From Reticulitermes lucifugus (lineage: Eukaryota > Arthropoda > Insecta > Blattodea > Rhinotermitidae): a stretch of DNA of 43,153 nt. The translations under genes and the position numbers were made by a program. This document shows positions 23,933-32,715 of this stretch, piece after piece; the stretch's first letter is position 1; every line of letters begins with the position of its first letter. The DNA is taken from contig JAKCWW010004112.1 in the NCBI GenBank assembly GCA_026260175.1, positions 1 to 43,153 on the forward strand, read 5' to 3'. The notes under the pieces are model-generated. The model had not been told where the DNA came from. It did no database searches and worked only from the letters and a program-made list of their open reading frames with translations.

Positions 23933-24177
23933 CTTCTTTTTCTGTGGTGCAACGGCCCAAGTCAGGCCTAGGTTGCATCATTGTTGAGGCTTCTGAGATC
24001 ACATACCTGGTAGGACTGCTCTGAACAAGTGATCAGCTTGTCGCAGAGGCTGCTACCTACACAACACACAACAAACACAAGAGACAAACATCCAAGCCCT
24101 CAGCGGGATTGGAACCCACGATCCCAGCAATGAAGCGGCTGCAGACCTATGCCTTAGACCGTGCCGCCACCAAGATC
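23933..24177 (-). mobile_element. SINE family C, young tRNA-derived copy with target duplication
   Basis: On the minus strand the element begins TTGGTGGCGGCACGGTCTAAGG (A-box TGGCGGCACGG-like) and continues with GTGGGTTCCAATCCCGC (B-box), a SINE body and a T-run on the + strand at 23933-23941, the A-tail of a minus-strand insertion. It is bordered by GACTGTCGCT (23923-23932) and GACTGTCACT (24178-24187), a target duplication with one mismatch. It keeps many CpGs in its head although its surroundings have nearly none, so it is a recent arrival. Internal RNA polymerase III boxes are the expected promoter. Confidence 0.82.
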
Positions 24178-24189
24178 GACTGTCACTAA

Positions 24190-25240
24190 TGCAGAATGGT
24201 TTGTTTAAATACAGAACTGATGGCTGCATAGTGAGGGCCATTGTCAGTCACTGTGCTGTAATTCTGCTATGAGTGGTTCTGTGTTCCAGCTGGACATCCT
24301 CTGTACAAAGTTTTCCCCATACCCTACTGCTAAAGGTTCCATGACTGGTTGATTCATTATAAGAATATTATTTTGGACATGCTCCTTTGTCTGAGGCATG
24401 CTTGATATTGGGTAACAGTAATGTATGAAAACTATTCAGTTGGGTACATTGGATCAAGATAGGAAGTAACTAACTGTGAACATAATTACTGTAACCTACG
24501 TGTTGTCATGGTTTTTCTGTATTTATTTGGTCTAGCCCTCACGCCCCATCTCATTGTGGTTTCTGTTTCATGGCTTTTGTTTCTGACTTAAGGACTGTCA
24601 TTATTTTGAAGTTGTGTAGTTTGTGTAGCACAATGTAGCTGATCCAGCAGCATGGATCATATGTGTAGTACCTTACTGGGCGAAGTGTGATGTACTTTCT
24701 TATTTTTTTTCTTTTTAAACCACCAAGGGTTGGCCTGTGGTGTGTGCCTGTGTGTTAATGTGATCCGTGGACACCTGACTTTCGAGAAATTCCGATTCAT
24801 GTACCGAGAAACTGAAAAGCAGAAAATATGGAAATCAGTAATTTTATTGTAATCTTAAACAGAACATATGAATTGCAGAAGAGTAAGGACCTATTACAGA
24901 CTGAATTTGTTGCGTGTTGTTTGTTGCCTGTAGCTGAAGCGGTGTGTCCCAATGGGAAAGGGGGTCCCCCCCCCAGAAAGTCGTGCTGTGTCGTGGAGCA
25001 TGCACATGGCATACAACTGGGAACAAATGTACGTCATATATGAACAAATTAAACTGCTGTAAAGTCATTTGAGTGCACTCCAACGGATGAAAGAAATGAC
25101 GTCACGGACATGCGCATTTTGTATTTACGAGTATTCATGGGACTGACGGTGCCATTCATGTTCATGAATAACTTGCTAGCTTATGCAGCCTCAAAGGCAC
25201 TACAACTGGTGTAGATTTGTTCTTGAGAGTAAAGGAAATT
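24190..25240. other. Noncoding stretch across the CpG boundary
   Basis: No gene seen. CpG is rare up to about 24.75 kb and then becomes frequent (for example GATCCGTGG, TTTCGAG, TTCCGATT, TACCGAG between 24760 and 24810, and six CpGs in 25081-25136). A pyrimidine tract at 24699-24718 and a C-run at 24967-24973 lie near the switch. Confidence 0.5.
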
Positions 25241-25244
25241 TTTC

Positions 25245-26150
25245 TTTGGAAATCGGCTGGTGAAAATTTAGCGCTGTGACAACTGATGGGGAAAAATATG
25301 TATAGGTGTAAGACCGAAGTAGTAGGATGAATCAGCGAGGAAGTTACGCACATGAGCTCAGATGTTTCATTGCATTATTCAGGAAGAGGAACTTTGCTGC
25401 AGAATGTTTACTGGAGATTAAAGAAATTGCTACTACTGTGATATGAATATTAGACCACATTTGACACTGGTTCGAAGCGCTGTCAGTACCAACATTTCCT
25501 GGAAGAAGTCAGATCAGAATATATCTGTTACTCAGCACTGAAATGGTTGAGTAGAGTTGCAGTGTTAAGCAGGTTGTTTCATTTGTGAACTAGAGTAGCC
25601 TAGGTATTTGTATGGCAGAAAAGTGCAAAACTGTACCACAGCTATGTGATGAGCACTGGCTCGTGACCGTGGCATGTATCTTGGACAAGACAATTTCTCT
25701 TAACGAAATGAATATGAAACTTCAATGAAAAGGTACATTATTATGGAAAATTTTTTCTGAGGTGAAGGCCTTTGAAGCGAAATTGAGCTTGGTGCACAAA
25801 CACCAGTGAAGAAAATGTTAGACTATTTTCAAATCTTCCACTTCATCAGGTGATTGGCAGATGCTGAAGGACAAGTTTAACGAATTGTCTTCCAAGGTTC
25901 GGAGATTTTCGCAAGAAGAGAAATAGATATAATGGAATTACAAAATAACGACATCGAAAGATGTCACTGACGGAAATGTAGAGCGGTTGTATGGGAGCGC
26001 ACCCGAAACTGTCAGTGCCATCAAAATTTTAGCGAAGAAAATGCTAACATTTGTTAATCTCTGCGAATAAGCGTTTCTGCTCGTGACCTTTTTTTAAAAG
26101 CATGTTTTGTTTCCAGTTTACTGATGACGAGTTGCATGCTACATGACGAG
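25245..26150 (+). pseudogene. Dead hAT transposase (ZBED5/GTF2IRD2-like)
   Basis: Across three shifting frames I can follow the order of a hAT-superfamily transposase: AVTTDG (25273 on); RKRNFAAECLLEIKEIAT near 25400; FLEEVRSEY with ALKWLSRVAVLSRLF near 25500-25590; LNEMNMKLQ near 25710; FSEVKAFEAKLSL near 25755-25795; FSNLPLHQ; MLKDKFNELSSKVRRFSQEE near 25865-25920; and KILAKKMLTFVNLCE then FTDDELHAT near 26020-26140, the C-terminal dimerisation region. At least three stops and several frameshifts are present. The intact protein would bind DNA through a BED zinc finger and cut at element ends with 8-bp target duplication. The BED region and termini are not identified. The family call is by remembered motif pattern only. 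Confidence 0.72.
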
Positions 26151-27855
26151 TTTTTGTTTCAAGTAACAGAGCAGACATTCACCGTCACTACAGAAATAGC
26201 ACCAAGGAGTGTCATGAAAGAAGGTAAAGACTTCAACGTTCCTTTTTGCTGAAGTGAGGCGAACATTTTTCTGTAATAGTATGCTTGAAATAAGTTTGTG
26301 AGTTCTTACGTCTGTGAAATAGAGCATTGTGTGCTGCTACGTCATCGTCTCGAATGTAATTCTTGGAAAGCTCCTGGTTTTCTGGTAAGTATCCTATACA
26401 AGCCGCCCGCTCCCTGAAGCAGCAAGTCGAATGCGGCACGAAAGTCGTGGTATCGTAGCTCAAAGAGCACAATCTTAGAACCATTCTGGCTGGTAATCGC
26501 TGATAACCATTGTGTATGTTTTTTTTCATCGTGTTTGTGAATGTGCCTGTTTCATAAACTGGCCTGTTTACTTAGACATTTACGAACAGAACCAAACTTC
26601 CGCCGCTGCCAATAGGTAGTGTACAGAACTGTCCGCATCACGAAGTGACTGGTCGCGAGGTGAAATTAACACCTGTAAGGTTATACAGGTGCGTGTCCTA
26701 CTGTGTTATGGTTGGTGCTAAAGGGAGTGTGTAAACTTTTTATTGCAAAAATCGGAAGACCTATGGTGGTTAGAAGATTTTTGCTGTTTTTCTTTTGATG
26801 CAGGCTAACCTCAAACATTCAGTTTGAGGTTAATGTTGCCTTGCTGATGTATTGTTTGACTATGACGTATTTATACGTTTCTGATGGCAAGCGACCATCG
26901 TTAGGTATAATGTTAATTGTACTGACGGTGCGAGAAACCTGCAGTCATTGAACACTTTGGGTTAGAGCACCCGCCTAATTAATTCGGCTTACGTATTCAG
27001 GTACATGGCGAGTTTTTTAAATTCCCATTTTGTCCCGCAGTACGCCGTATCAGATAACGTAAAAAATGGGGTAGATGTATAGAAGAAACAAGTACGAAAG
27101 CAGTAAATTGTGTACTGTTACATTGGTATCGATCGTGGGAGACAGGATCAGAGGATCTCTAAACTTTTTGATGTGGACATTTGAAATGTACCCCTTATTA
27201 AGAACCCTAAGCCCAAAACGAGTCGTAGAAGTTGCTCATCGCTTGCTAAAATCTTTCTGGATGTGGGGGGATCCCATGTTAGAAGTCGGACAATAACACA
27301 GTGTTTACCTGTAATCAGTAAAGAAGTGCCTTCGCTGTGATTTGAATTAGAATTGGATAATGCAAGGCGTCGTTATTCCAAATGTCATGGGTCTGTCGAA
27401 CATAGCAACGGCACTCTGTAAGATACAATACTTACAATAAATATCGTATGAACCGAACATTTCTCTAAACCCGATGCCCGTAAATGACGGGAAGTTCCGT
27501 GGCGACAAACTGAGTCATAAAGGCCCAACTTTTGGTGTGTTTTAATGTGTCTTGAAATTATTAAGTTAAGTTCCATAAACTTTGGTATTAGGAGGTGAGG
27601 CAGATGATACTAGAATACACGCCGCCCCATCACAGCCGAGAATGAACTTCATGGTCTCTACTGTGGGAACCTCAACTGTCACATGTACACGTAAACGAAG
27701 AGTTGAATAATGTGTGCAATTTTTGCTCTGTACCGGTACGCACAACCCCATTATTCACGTGAAAGTCATAGATCTGTATGTGTCCCATTTCCCTCAAAAG
27801 GCTCGTTGTACACATAACTGATAACACAATGTACCCATGCATTTTTTCTCATTAG
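26151..27855. other. CpG-rich noncoding stretch
   Basis: No gene is recognised. A tRNA-like patch at 26955-27000 (GGGTTAGAGCACCCGCC as an A-box, weaker B-box TACGTATTCAGG) may be a SINE head but has no recognisable body. A palindromic AACCTCAAAC...GTTTGAGGTT lies at 26809-26830. Short open frames carry no domain signature. Confidence 0.4.
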
Positions 27856-27859
27856 GTTC

Positions 27860-28132
27860 TGTACCATGACCTTTTTTTTTGTGAAGGGCCCCGCAGCAGA
27901 TGCTACGGACGCACCGCAGCAACCCTGTGATGAAGATGAGAGAAAGATGATCAGTTTTTTTTTTCAATTTCCCCAAGTAATGGAGCACCGGTGGAAACCT
28001 AAGTACTCGGAGGAAAAACCTGCCCCAATGCCACTTTGTCCACCACAAATCCCACATGGACTGACCCAGGATCGAACCCGGTCCTCCGCGGTGGGAGGCT
28101 GGCGACAAACCGCCTGAGCCATGGCCCGGCCT
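27860..28132 (-). mobile_element. SINE family A, best-preserved copy
   Basis: On the minus strand: GGCCATGGCTCAGGCGG (A-box), CCGGGTTCGATCCTGGG (B-box), GTGGGATTTGTGGTGGACAA, GTGGCATTGGGGCAGG, a middle with CACCGGTGCTCCATTAC, TCATCTTCATCACAGGG, and GCGGTGCGTCCGTAGCATC near the end, finished by an A-run (T-run at 27872-27881 on the + strand). The tRNA-like head shows RNA polymerase III origin. This copy serves as the reference for the other three in the window. No clear target duplication was found. Confidence 0.87.
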
Positions 28133-28680
28133 TTGTTACTTTAACAGTGTCCTGACTACTCCAAAGTGACATTCTCTGTGCCGTAGTTTCCAGTGAAGTA
28201 ATTACTCTACGTAGTTTGTTGCACCTGTCCAAACAGAGCGCGCTGGTGTCGTTCGAACTACAGTCAGAACATGTGGTGACGCAAACAGGATGTTTTGGTT
28301 GGGCAAGAGAGGACAGATGGGTGAGCAGCAGGCGGGAGACCAACCTACGATACGAACTTCTTAGGTGGTGAACGAAAAGATCGATTGATACGCGATTCAC
28401 CGAGCAAGTTGGCACACTTCTGACGTGCATTCGGAATCTGTCCGTTTCCAACCTCGGCCGGCATATCCACCACCATACTGATTGAAATGTTTCGTGGTTC
28501 TCCTCAGCCCTTCCAGACAAGTGTCGAGACAGTGCCATGAATTAGAAACAACTGCTTCCTTCCACACCCTTCTCAATCCATTATTCACTATTATCCAGTC
28601 TTTTGACGCTGTACACTTTACTGAAGCCGTCGTGAAATGCAGATATAAATGAATACTTCACGTTATACATATTCCGCGCA
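28133..28680. other. CpG-rich noncoding stretch
   Basis: No element or gene recognised. CpG is frequent: with the adjoining SINE head, 28081-28680 has 33 CpGs in 600 bases by eye count. An open stretch on the minus strand (27999-28538) runs through the SINE and is not taken as a gene. Confidence 0.4.
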
Positions 28681-28689
28681 GTTGTCTTC

Positions 28690-29090
28690 CACACACGTTT
28701 TATTTCCAACTACTGCACAAAGCTAGTGTGCAGAACGATCACTCATGGAGTAAACATCGGGTATCAAAACCTTGGGTCTCCAATCCATTAAAAACAAGAA
28801 ATATCTACTATTATACTGCAGATGCTTGGAGACAGCTTTCTACATTCTGCTATTTTATGTTTTAATACTTCACTTGTACTTTAATTTTAATCTGAATAAT
28901 GTTAGTAATACTATATATCAATTGACTGCTATAATGAGCTAACATATATGTTTACCATTTACCGAAATGCGATACGCTGCTTGTGTCTTTGTAACATTTT
29001 AGCTCCCTGATGATGGTTACAACAGGTAGCCGAAACATGTAGGAGCGTAAAAACTAGCTTTGTGCAGTACTTGGAAATAAATCTTGTATG
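28690..29090 (+). mobile_element. Inverted-repeat-flanked element end carrying a hammerhead motif (Penelope-like?)
   Basis: A 38-base segment at 29053-29090 (ACTAGCTTTGTGCAGTA then TTGGAAATAAA) is found inverted at 28690-28727 with about five mismatches. The hammerhead motif lies just inside the right arm. From family knowledge, Penelope-like retroelements carry terminal repeats in direct or inverted orientation with a hammerhead ribozyme in them. No reverse transcriptase or GIY-YIG coding sequence is seen, so this is at most a truncated or solo terminal repeat. Assignment to Penelope-like elements is an inference; a nonautonomous retrozyme-like element is the alternative. Confidence 0.5.
28997..29052 (+). 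ncRNA. Hammerhead ribozyme-like motif, copy 2 (well formed)
   Basis: All core elements are present in order. Stem I: TTTTA-GCTCC (28997-29006) pairs with GGAGC-(G)-TAAAA (29042-29052), ten pairs with one bulged G. Core CTGATGA is at 29007-29013. One unpaired T (29014) precedes stem II, GGTTAC (29015-29020) with GTAGCC (29026-29031), six pairs including one G-U, loop AACAG. GAAA is at 29032-29035. Stem III is minimal (AC with GT, two-base loop), followed by A at 29041, giving a GUA cleavage site. The arrangement is type I with a very short stem III, as reported for Penelope-like elements, which are thought to act as dimers. The extra T before stem II is the one departure from the consensus. 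Confidence 0.68.
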
Positions 29091-29141
29091 TGACAGATAC
29101 AAAGGATTCAAATTTATGAGACTATCAAAAATATAACGGCT

Positions 29142-29305
29142 TAGGTGTAGATATTGCTCAGGATAGGGACAGGTGGCGGGATTCTTGTGAGTGCGGTAAT
29201 GAACCTTCGGGTTCCATAAAACGCGGGGAATTTCTTGACTAGGTGACGACCTGTTAGCTTCTCAAGAAGGACTCTGCTCCATGGAGTTAGTTAAGTGTAG
29301 ATATT
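29142..29305 (+). mobile_element. 5'-truncated LINE insertion with 11-bp target duplication (copy 2)
   Basis: GTGTAGATATT occurs at 29145-29155 and again at 29295-29305. Between them lies only the last 139 bases of the LINE family also seen at 771-1015 and 41630-41920: CTCAGGATAGGGACAGG (the DRDRW codons), then LVSAVMNLRVP followed by a stop, and a 3'UTR ending in CTCCATGGAGTTAGTTAA. Severe 5' truncation plus a target duplication is the signature of target-primed reverse transcription. It lies about 50 bases beyond the hammerhead element's right arm. Confidence 0.85.
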
Positions 29306-29519
29306 CCGTGCCACTATTATTCTCTTACCACTCTGATTACCAAAATGCAAAGTTCCATGGCCATCTAGATGTTCAAGTAAGCCCCCTATTGCCATGGTAC
29401 ATGATGGTTTGTCACCATACAATGAAAACATTTCGACTCAAGTTTTACATGATGTTTTAAATTACATTTCCTTTTTGTTATGTGTGGTTTTGTCACTTGG
29501 TTTCTCGTATTACGGTAAC

Positions 29520-29690
29520 AACGCGGTACTGATCAGAATGTTTAGATCTCAGTGGAAGTGACAGGAGGTTGAAGAAAACTGTCCAATGAGGAGCTTCATG
29601 ATATGTGTAGCAAAGCAATCCCTGTACACCTTCACCAAATATTCTTAGGTCAATCAAGGACGGGCGGGGCAGGTAGCATGCATGGTGAAG
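29520..29690 (-). repeat. Dispersed repeat D, copy 1
   Basis: On the minus strand: GAAGCTCCTCATTGGACAG, TTTTCTTCAACCTCCTGTCA, then CTGAGATCTAAACATTCTGA. The same series of words, diverged, occurs on the + strand at 37690-37790 (GAATCTCCTCATTAGGCAG, TTTTCTCCAG, CAAATATTCTCC). In translation both resemble the EAPH..VFFNLLSL type of peptide that recurs in insect noncoding DNA. The source element is unknown to me. Confidence 0.6.
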
Positions 29691-29702
29691 ATAAGAAATG
29701 CC

Positions 29703-29790
29703 CATAAAGGTTTAGTCGGAAAACATGAAGGGAAGGGATCACTTGGGAAAGCTGTACGTAGATGGAAGGACAATAAATTAAGGTAAGTCT
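29703..29790 (+). repeat. LINE tail fragment (copy 3)
   Basis: GGAAAACATGAAGGGAAGGG and CGTAGATGGAAGGACAATAAA translate as GKHEGKGSLGKAVRRWKDNK, the basic GKRPLGRPRRRWEDN motif of the same LINE family's C-terminus. It is short and abuts dispersed repeat D copy 1. Confidence 0.55.
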
Positions 29791-29799
29791 TAATTAAAG

Positions 29800-30281
29800 A
29801 AATAAGGTGTGGTGGTGTGAACTGGTAAAGGTCAAGTGGCGCGCTGTCGTGACCAGGACGGCGAAGGGCGGGGAAAGCCGCGACTAGTTGCTCAAGATCG
29901 ACTGTAGTCCATGTATTTCATAACGTCTGCATCAAAACCTCGCCACCGATCGGGATGGTTTTGATACCACTTCGAATTTCGGCCGCTTTACCTTCTATTC
30001 TGGACGAAGTTTCGTGCTTTTATCGGTTCATCCAGTCGAAATCTGGATACGGTCACCACCCCCTTCCGAATCCGTACCAACCCAATTTATTATCAATCTT
30101 ATTCAAGCTACACAACCTTTGTCATTGAAAGAGCTCGTCCAATACCCAAAGATCGCAGTACATGCCTTCTACACAAACTCCATCCCCACAGTTTCCTCAT
30201 TTCTACCAAACCTCTGTACAGTCCACTGTATACATGTGCTGAGTGTGCAAACGTAGCCGTAACGTTGCGGACACGCTGCAG
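29800..30281. other. CpG-rich noncoding stretch
   Basis: No gene or element recognised; moderately GC-rich with scattered CpGs. Confidence 0.35.
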
Positions 30282-30314
30282 CAGACCAGACCAGACCAGA
30301 CCAGACCAGACCAG
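30282..30314 (+). repeat. (CAGAC)n microsatellite
   Basis: Six to seven perfect tandem copies of the pentamer CAGAC/CCAGA. Confidence 0.95.
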
Positions 30315-30731
30315 CTGCACTGGTCAGACAGAACTGCAACAAAGCACGGTTCAAACGGCGCAGTACAAGCAGCCGCCAATACCAGTGCACTGCCACATTT
30401 GCCAATATGGACTGTTTAAGCAGCAATTTTCAATCCCTCTGTTTCGGAATAGAGCGCTGCATTATGATACGGATACGTACAGAGCCATTCACACAAACGT
30501 GTATTTCTTTTTCAAATATTTTTGGAATGTTTTTACATTGTCTTCATATCACAGTAGATAAAAATTTACTATGTTGTTGGGACGTTCTAGTGGTAGGTCA
30601 CTGTATATAGAATTAGATTCAGAATTGGAATTTATGTACTCGTATATTCCAGGGATCGCTTAGAGCAGTGGTATTCAACCTGGGGTACGCGTACCGCCGG
30701 GGGTACGCGAAGACATCTTAGGGGGTACGTA

Positions 30732-30912
30732 AAATTTAAGACTAATGAACAAACCCATACGAAACAAACACCCGCTGATCAAAATTGCAAATGGAGCCCT
30801 AGTAGACTTACCAACTCCGTCAACAATTAGAGGATGATGAAACTTCGGATCACTAATAGGAGTCTGCCTAATCATACAAATCATAACAGGATTATTCCTA
30901 GCTATACATTAC
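30732..30912 (+). pseudogene. cytb: Mitochondrial cytochrome b 5' end in nuclear sequence (NUMT or chimera)
   Basis: From ATG at 30745 to 30912 there are 56 codons of cytochrome b ([20 protein letters not shown] at the start, GLFLAMHY at the end) with no frame break when read with the invertebrate mitochondrial code: two consecutive TGA as Trp in the conserved WWNFGSL motif, AGA as Ser and ATA as Met. Under the nuclear code it would be stopped. It begins at the natural start with a few upstream bases and breaks off after HY, where TGATAA follows. It cannot be expressed as protein in the nucleus. The lack of decay implies a recent transfer or a misassembly beside the gap. Confidence 0.9.
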
Positions 30913-30930
30913 TGATAAACACTCAATAAT

Positions 30931-30975
30931 CAGGGCCAGATTTAGGGTTAGCCACAAGAGACCCGGACGTAAGGA
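30931..30975 (+). mobile_element. Possible second hAT-like terminus, cut by the gap
   Basis: CAGGGCCAGATTTAGGG resembles CAGGGCCGGATTTAGG termini of hAT elements as I remember them. Its partner end would lie in the N-run, so this cannot be confirmed. Confidence 0.35.
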
Positions 30976-31326
30976 NNNNNNNNNNNNNNNNNNNNNNNNN
31001 NNNNNNNNNNNNNNNNNNNNNNNNNNNNNNNNNNNNNNNNNNNNNNNNNNNNNNNNNNNNNNNNNNNNNNNNNNNNNNNNNNNNNNNNNNNNNNNNNNNN
31101 NNNNNNNNNNNNNNNNNNNNNNNNNNNNNNNNNNNNNNNNNNNNNNNNNNNNNNNNNNNNNNNNNNNNNNNNNNNNNNNNNNNNNNNNNNNNNNNNNNNN
31201 NNNNNNNNNNNNNNNNNNNNNNNNNNNNNNNNNNNNNNNNNNNNNNNNNNNNNNNNNNNNNNNNNNNNNNNNNNNNNNNNNNNNNNNNNNNNNNNNNNNN
31301 NNNNNNNNNNNNNNNNNNNNNNNNNN
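30976..31326. other. Assembly gap (351 N)
   Basis: Run of N inside the hAT element. Anything read across it, including apparent long open frames, is meaningless. Confidence 0.98.
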
Positions 31327-31422
31327 ACCAACAACTTTGGGGGTACAAAGTTGAAGAGAAATTATATCTGGGGGTACGCGAACAAAAAACGTTGAATACC
31401 ACTGGCTTAGAGTAAGATGGTG

Positions 31423-31700
31423 CATAGGCGTAACTTGAGGGGTGGGGTGAGGTGGGGAAGGGGAAGCAAATGCCCCTCCCAATATTTTTTCTACCTAAGA
31501 ATAGTTTTCATTTTGCTAGTGAGTTGAAGAGGTGCAAATAAAAAGTTTGGGCGAGGGTGGGAGAAAGGAGTATCTGCATATTAAGGGCTGGTTCAAACCA
31601 ATCTTCCCCTTCCTTCTAACTTGATTTCTTCGTAAAATAAAGTTCCCTAAGAGCCACGGTCGATTTCCCCCCCAATATTATTAGCCAAGTTACGCCTATG
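31423..31700. mobile_element. hAT-type MITE, 278 bp
   Basis: CATAGGCGTAACTTG at 31423-31437 is repeated inverted at 31686-31700. Flanks are AGATGGTG (31415-31422) and AGAGGGTG (31701-31708), an 8-bp target duplication with one mismatch. The interior is noncoding and G-rich at the left, C-rich at the right. It begins only 10 bases after the previous hAT element's target duplication. Confidence 0.82.
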
Positions 31701-31939
31701 AGAGGGTGTGTAACATGTATGAATGTAATGCAGCATAATTCGATACAAACATGAAGTACCGGTACCTGGTGTGTGTAGGCTATTTGCGGTCACCTCACGG
31801 AATACCGTTTGCATGCTGCCACAAAAATGTCGAAACTTATTTCTGGATTAAACAAACAGTGCTGCCGTTAAAAAAAATAACATCAAAATAGAACGCAGTA
31901 GCTTTTGACGTTTTCACTGCGAAAAGTTAAAAAAGAAAT

Positions 31940-32190
31940 TGCTTCTTTGTGTCTGTCCATCTGCCTGCCTATCCGTATGTAAGAACTCGAGAAGCGCTGA
32001 ACGAATTTTTACAAAATTTGACTTTGAAAGATTTTTACTGAAATTCGTCGACACATTGGAAGTTTTATTTTGTTTTATTGCATTTTATTGCATTACAAAA
32101 GTTCTGAGTGTGTGTTTTGTGTATGGAAATATTTTATGTGGAGATTTACTAAAGACGGCGGTAATAACAGTGAGAGTCAAGTGGTTACAA
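31940..32190 (+). repeat. Dispersed repeat E, copy 1
   Basis: CTGCCTGCCTATCCGTATGT and AAGAACTCGAGAAGCGCTGA then ACGAATTTTTACAAAATTTG match, with divergence, CCCTTCGCCTGTATGCATGT, AACAACTCGAAAACATCTGA and ACGGATTTTCATAAAACTTA at 35265-35330. Both read as CNNS.T.ERIF.K in one frame. It is a dispersed repeat of unknown source, often seen in insect DNA. Confidence 0.6.
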
Positions 32191-32479
32191 TGAGGTAAAT
32201 AAACTTGCTGAGTGAAGTTAATAGTGCATGAAAGCGTCATTTACTGGTAAGAAGATTTTGTAATTCGTACGCTGGTAACTACGAATAGTTTACATGAAAA
32301 AATCTCTAGAACACTGGCTGCCACCGGCCAGTACGAACGGCGGTATTGTTCCATATTAAAGAATAAGCCTTGAGATGAATATTATGGGGGGCATCCATCT
32401 GTTTAAAAGAATTTGAATTAAATTCGATATGTGGAGTAGGTAATGTTCTTTCTCCGTATTCTTGATTAAACACCACACC

Positions 32480-32715
32480 ATGAAGGTACATGGGGAGGTG
32501 GTGGCACAGCTCCATGTATCCTTAATCTCGGCACCAGAGGAAGTAAGTGGTTAGTTTGACGCCCCGGCCGCTTTGAACCCTCAACCATTCTTTGCATACG
32601 TTGCTGTGTGGCCCGCAGCTTTAGTCTGGATACTTTGAGAGAAGTCTCTTTCCCTGCGTGGAATCGAACCGCGATTCCTCGGTCGTCCAGCCCGTAACCT
32701 AGTCACTACATCCAC
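32480..32715 (-). mobile_element. SINE family B, well-preserved copy
   Basis: Minus strand: GTAGTGACTAGGTTACGGGC (A-box region) and ATCGCGGTTCGATTCCACGC (B-box), then AAAGAGACTTCTCTCAAAG, a middle region, and CTGGTGCCGAGATTAAGG near the 3' end with CACCACCTCCCC. The tRNA-like head is clear. Related copies are at 1660-1895 (+) and 37840-37945 (-). Confidence 0.82.

Larger units (their letters stand above)
30666..31404. mobile_element. hAT-type transposon (nonautonomous), interrupted by mtDNA and a gap
   Basis: The left end CAGTGGTATTCAAC at 30666 and the right end GTTGAATACCACTG ending at 31404 are perfect 14-bp inverted repeats. Both subterminal regions carry several GGGGGTACGCG-type words. 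They are bordered by GCTTAGAG at 30658-30665 and again at 31405-31412, a perfect 8-bp target duplication. Ends of this form and an 8-bp duplication define the hAT superfamily. The visible interior has no transposase coding; it holds a cytochrome b segment, the start of what may be another element (CAGGGCCAGATTTAGGG at 30931) and 351 N. Confidence 0.88.

Noticed and set aside
24097..24177. Genuine tRNA gene on the minus strand
   Set aside because: It has A- and B-box-like sequences but is followed by a SINE body, a T-run and a target duplication, and I could not fold an acceptor stem.
27999..28538. 179-codon open frame on the minus strand
   Set aside because: It reads through the tRNA-like head of a SINE (A-box and B-box), so part of it is certainly noncoding repeat; no domain in the rest.
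30898..31482. Long open frames on the minus strand across 31 kb
   Set aside because: They consist mainly of undetermined bases in the assembly gap.
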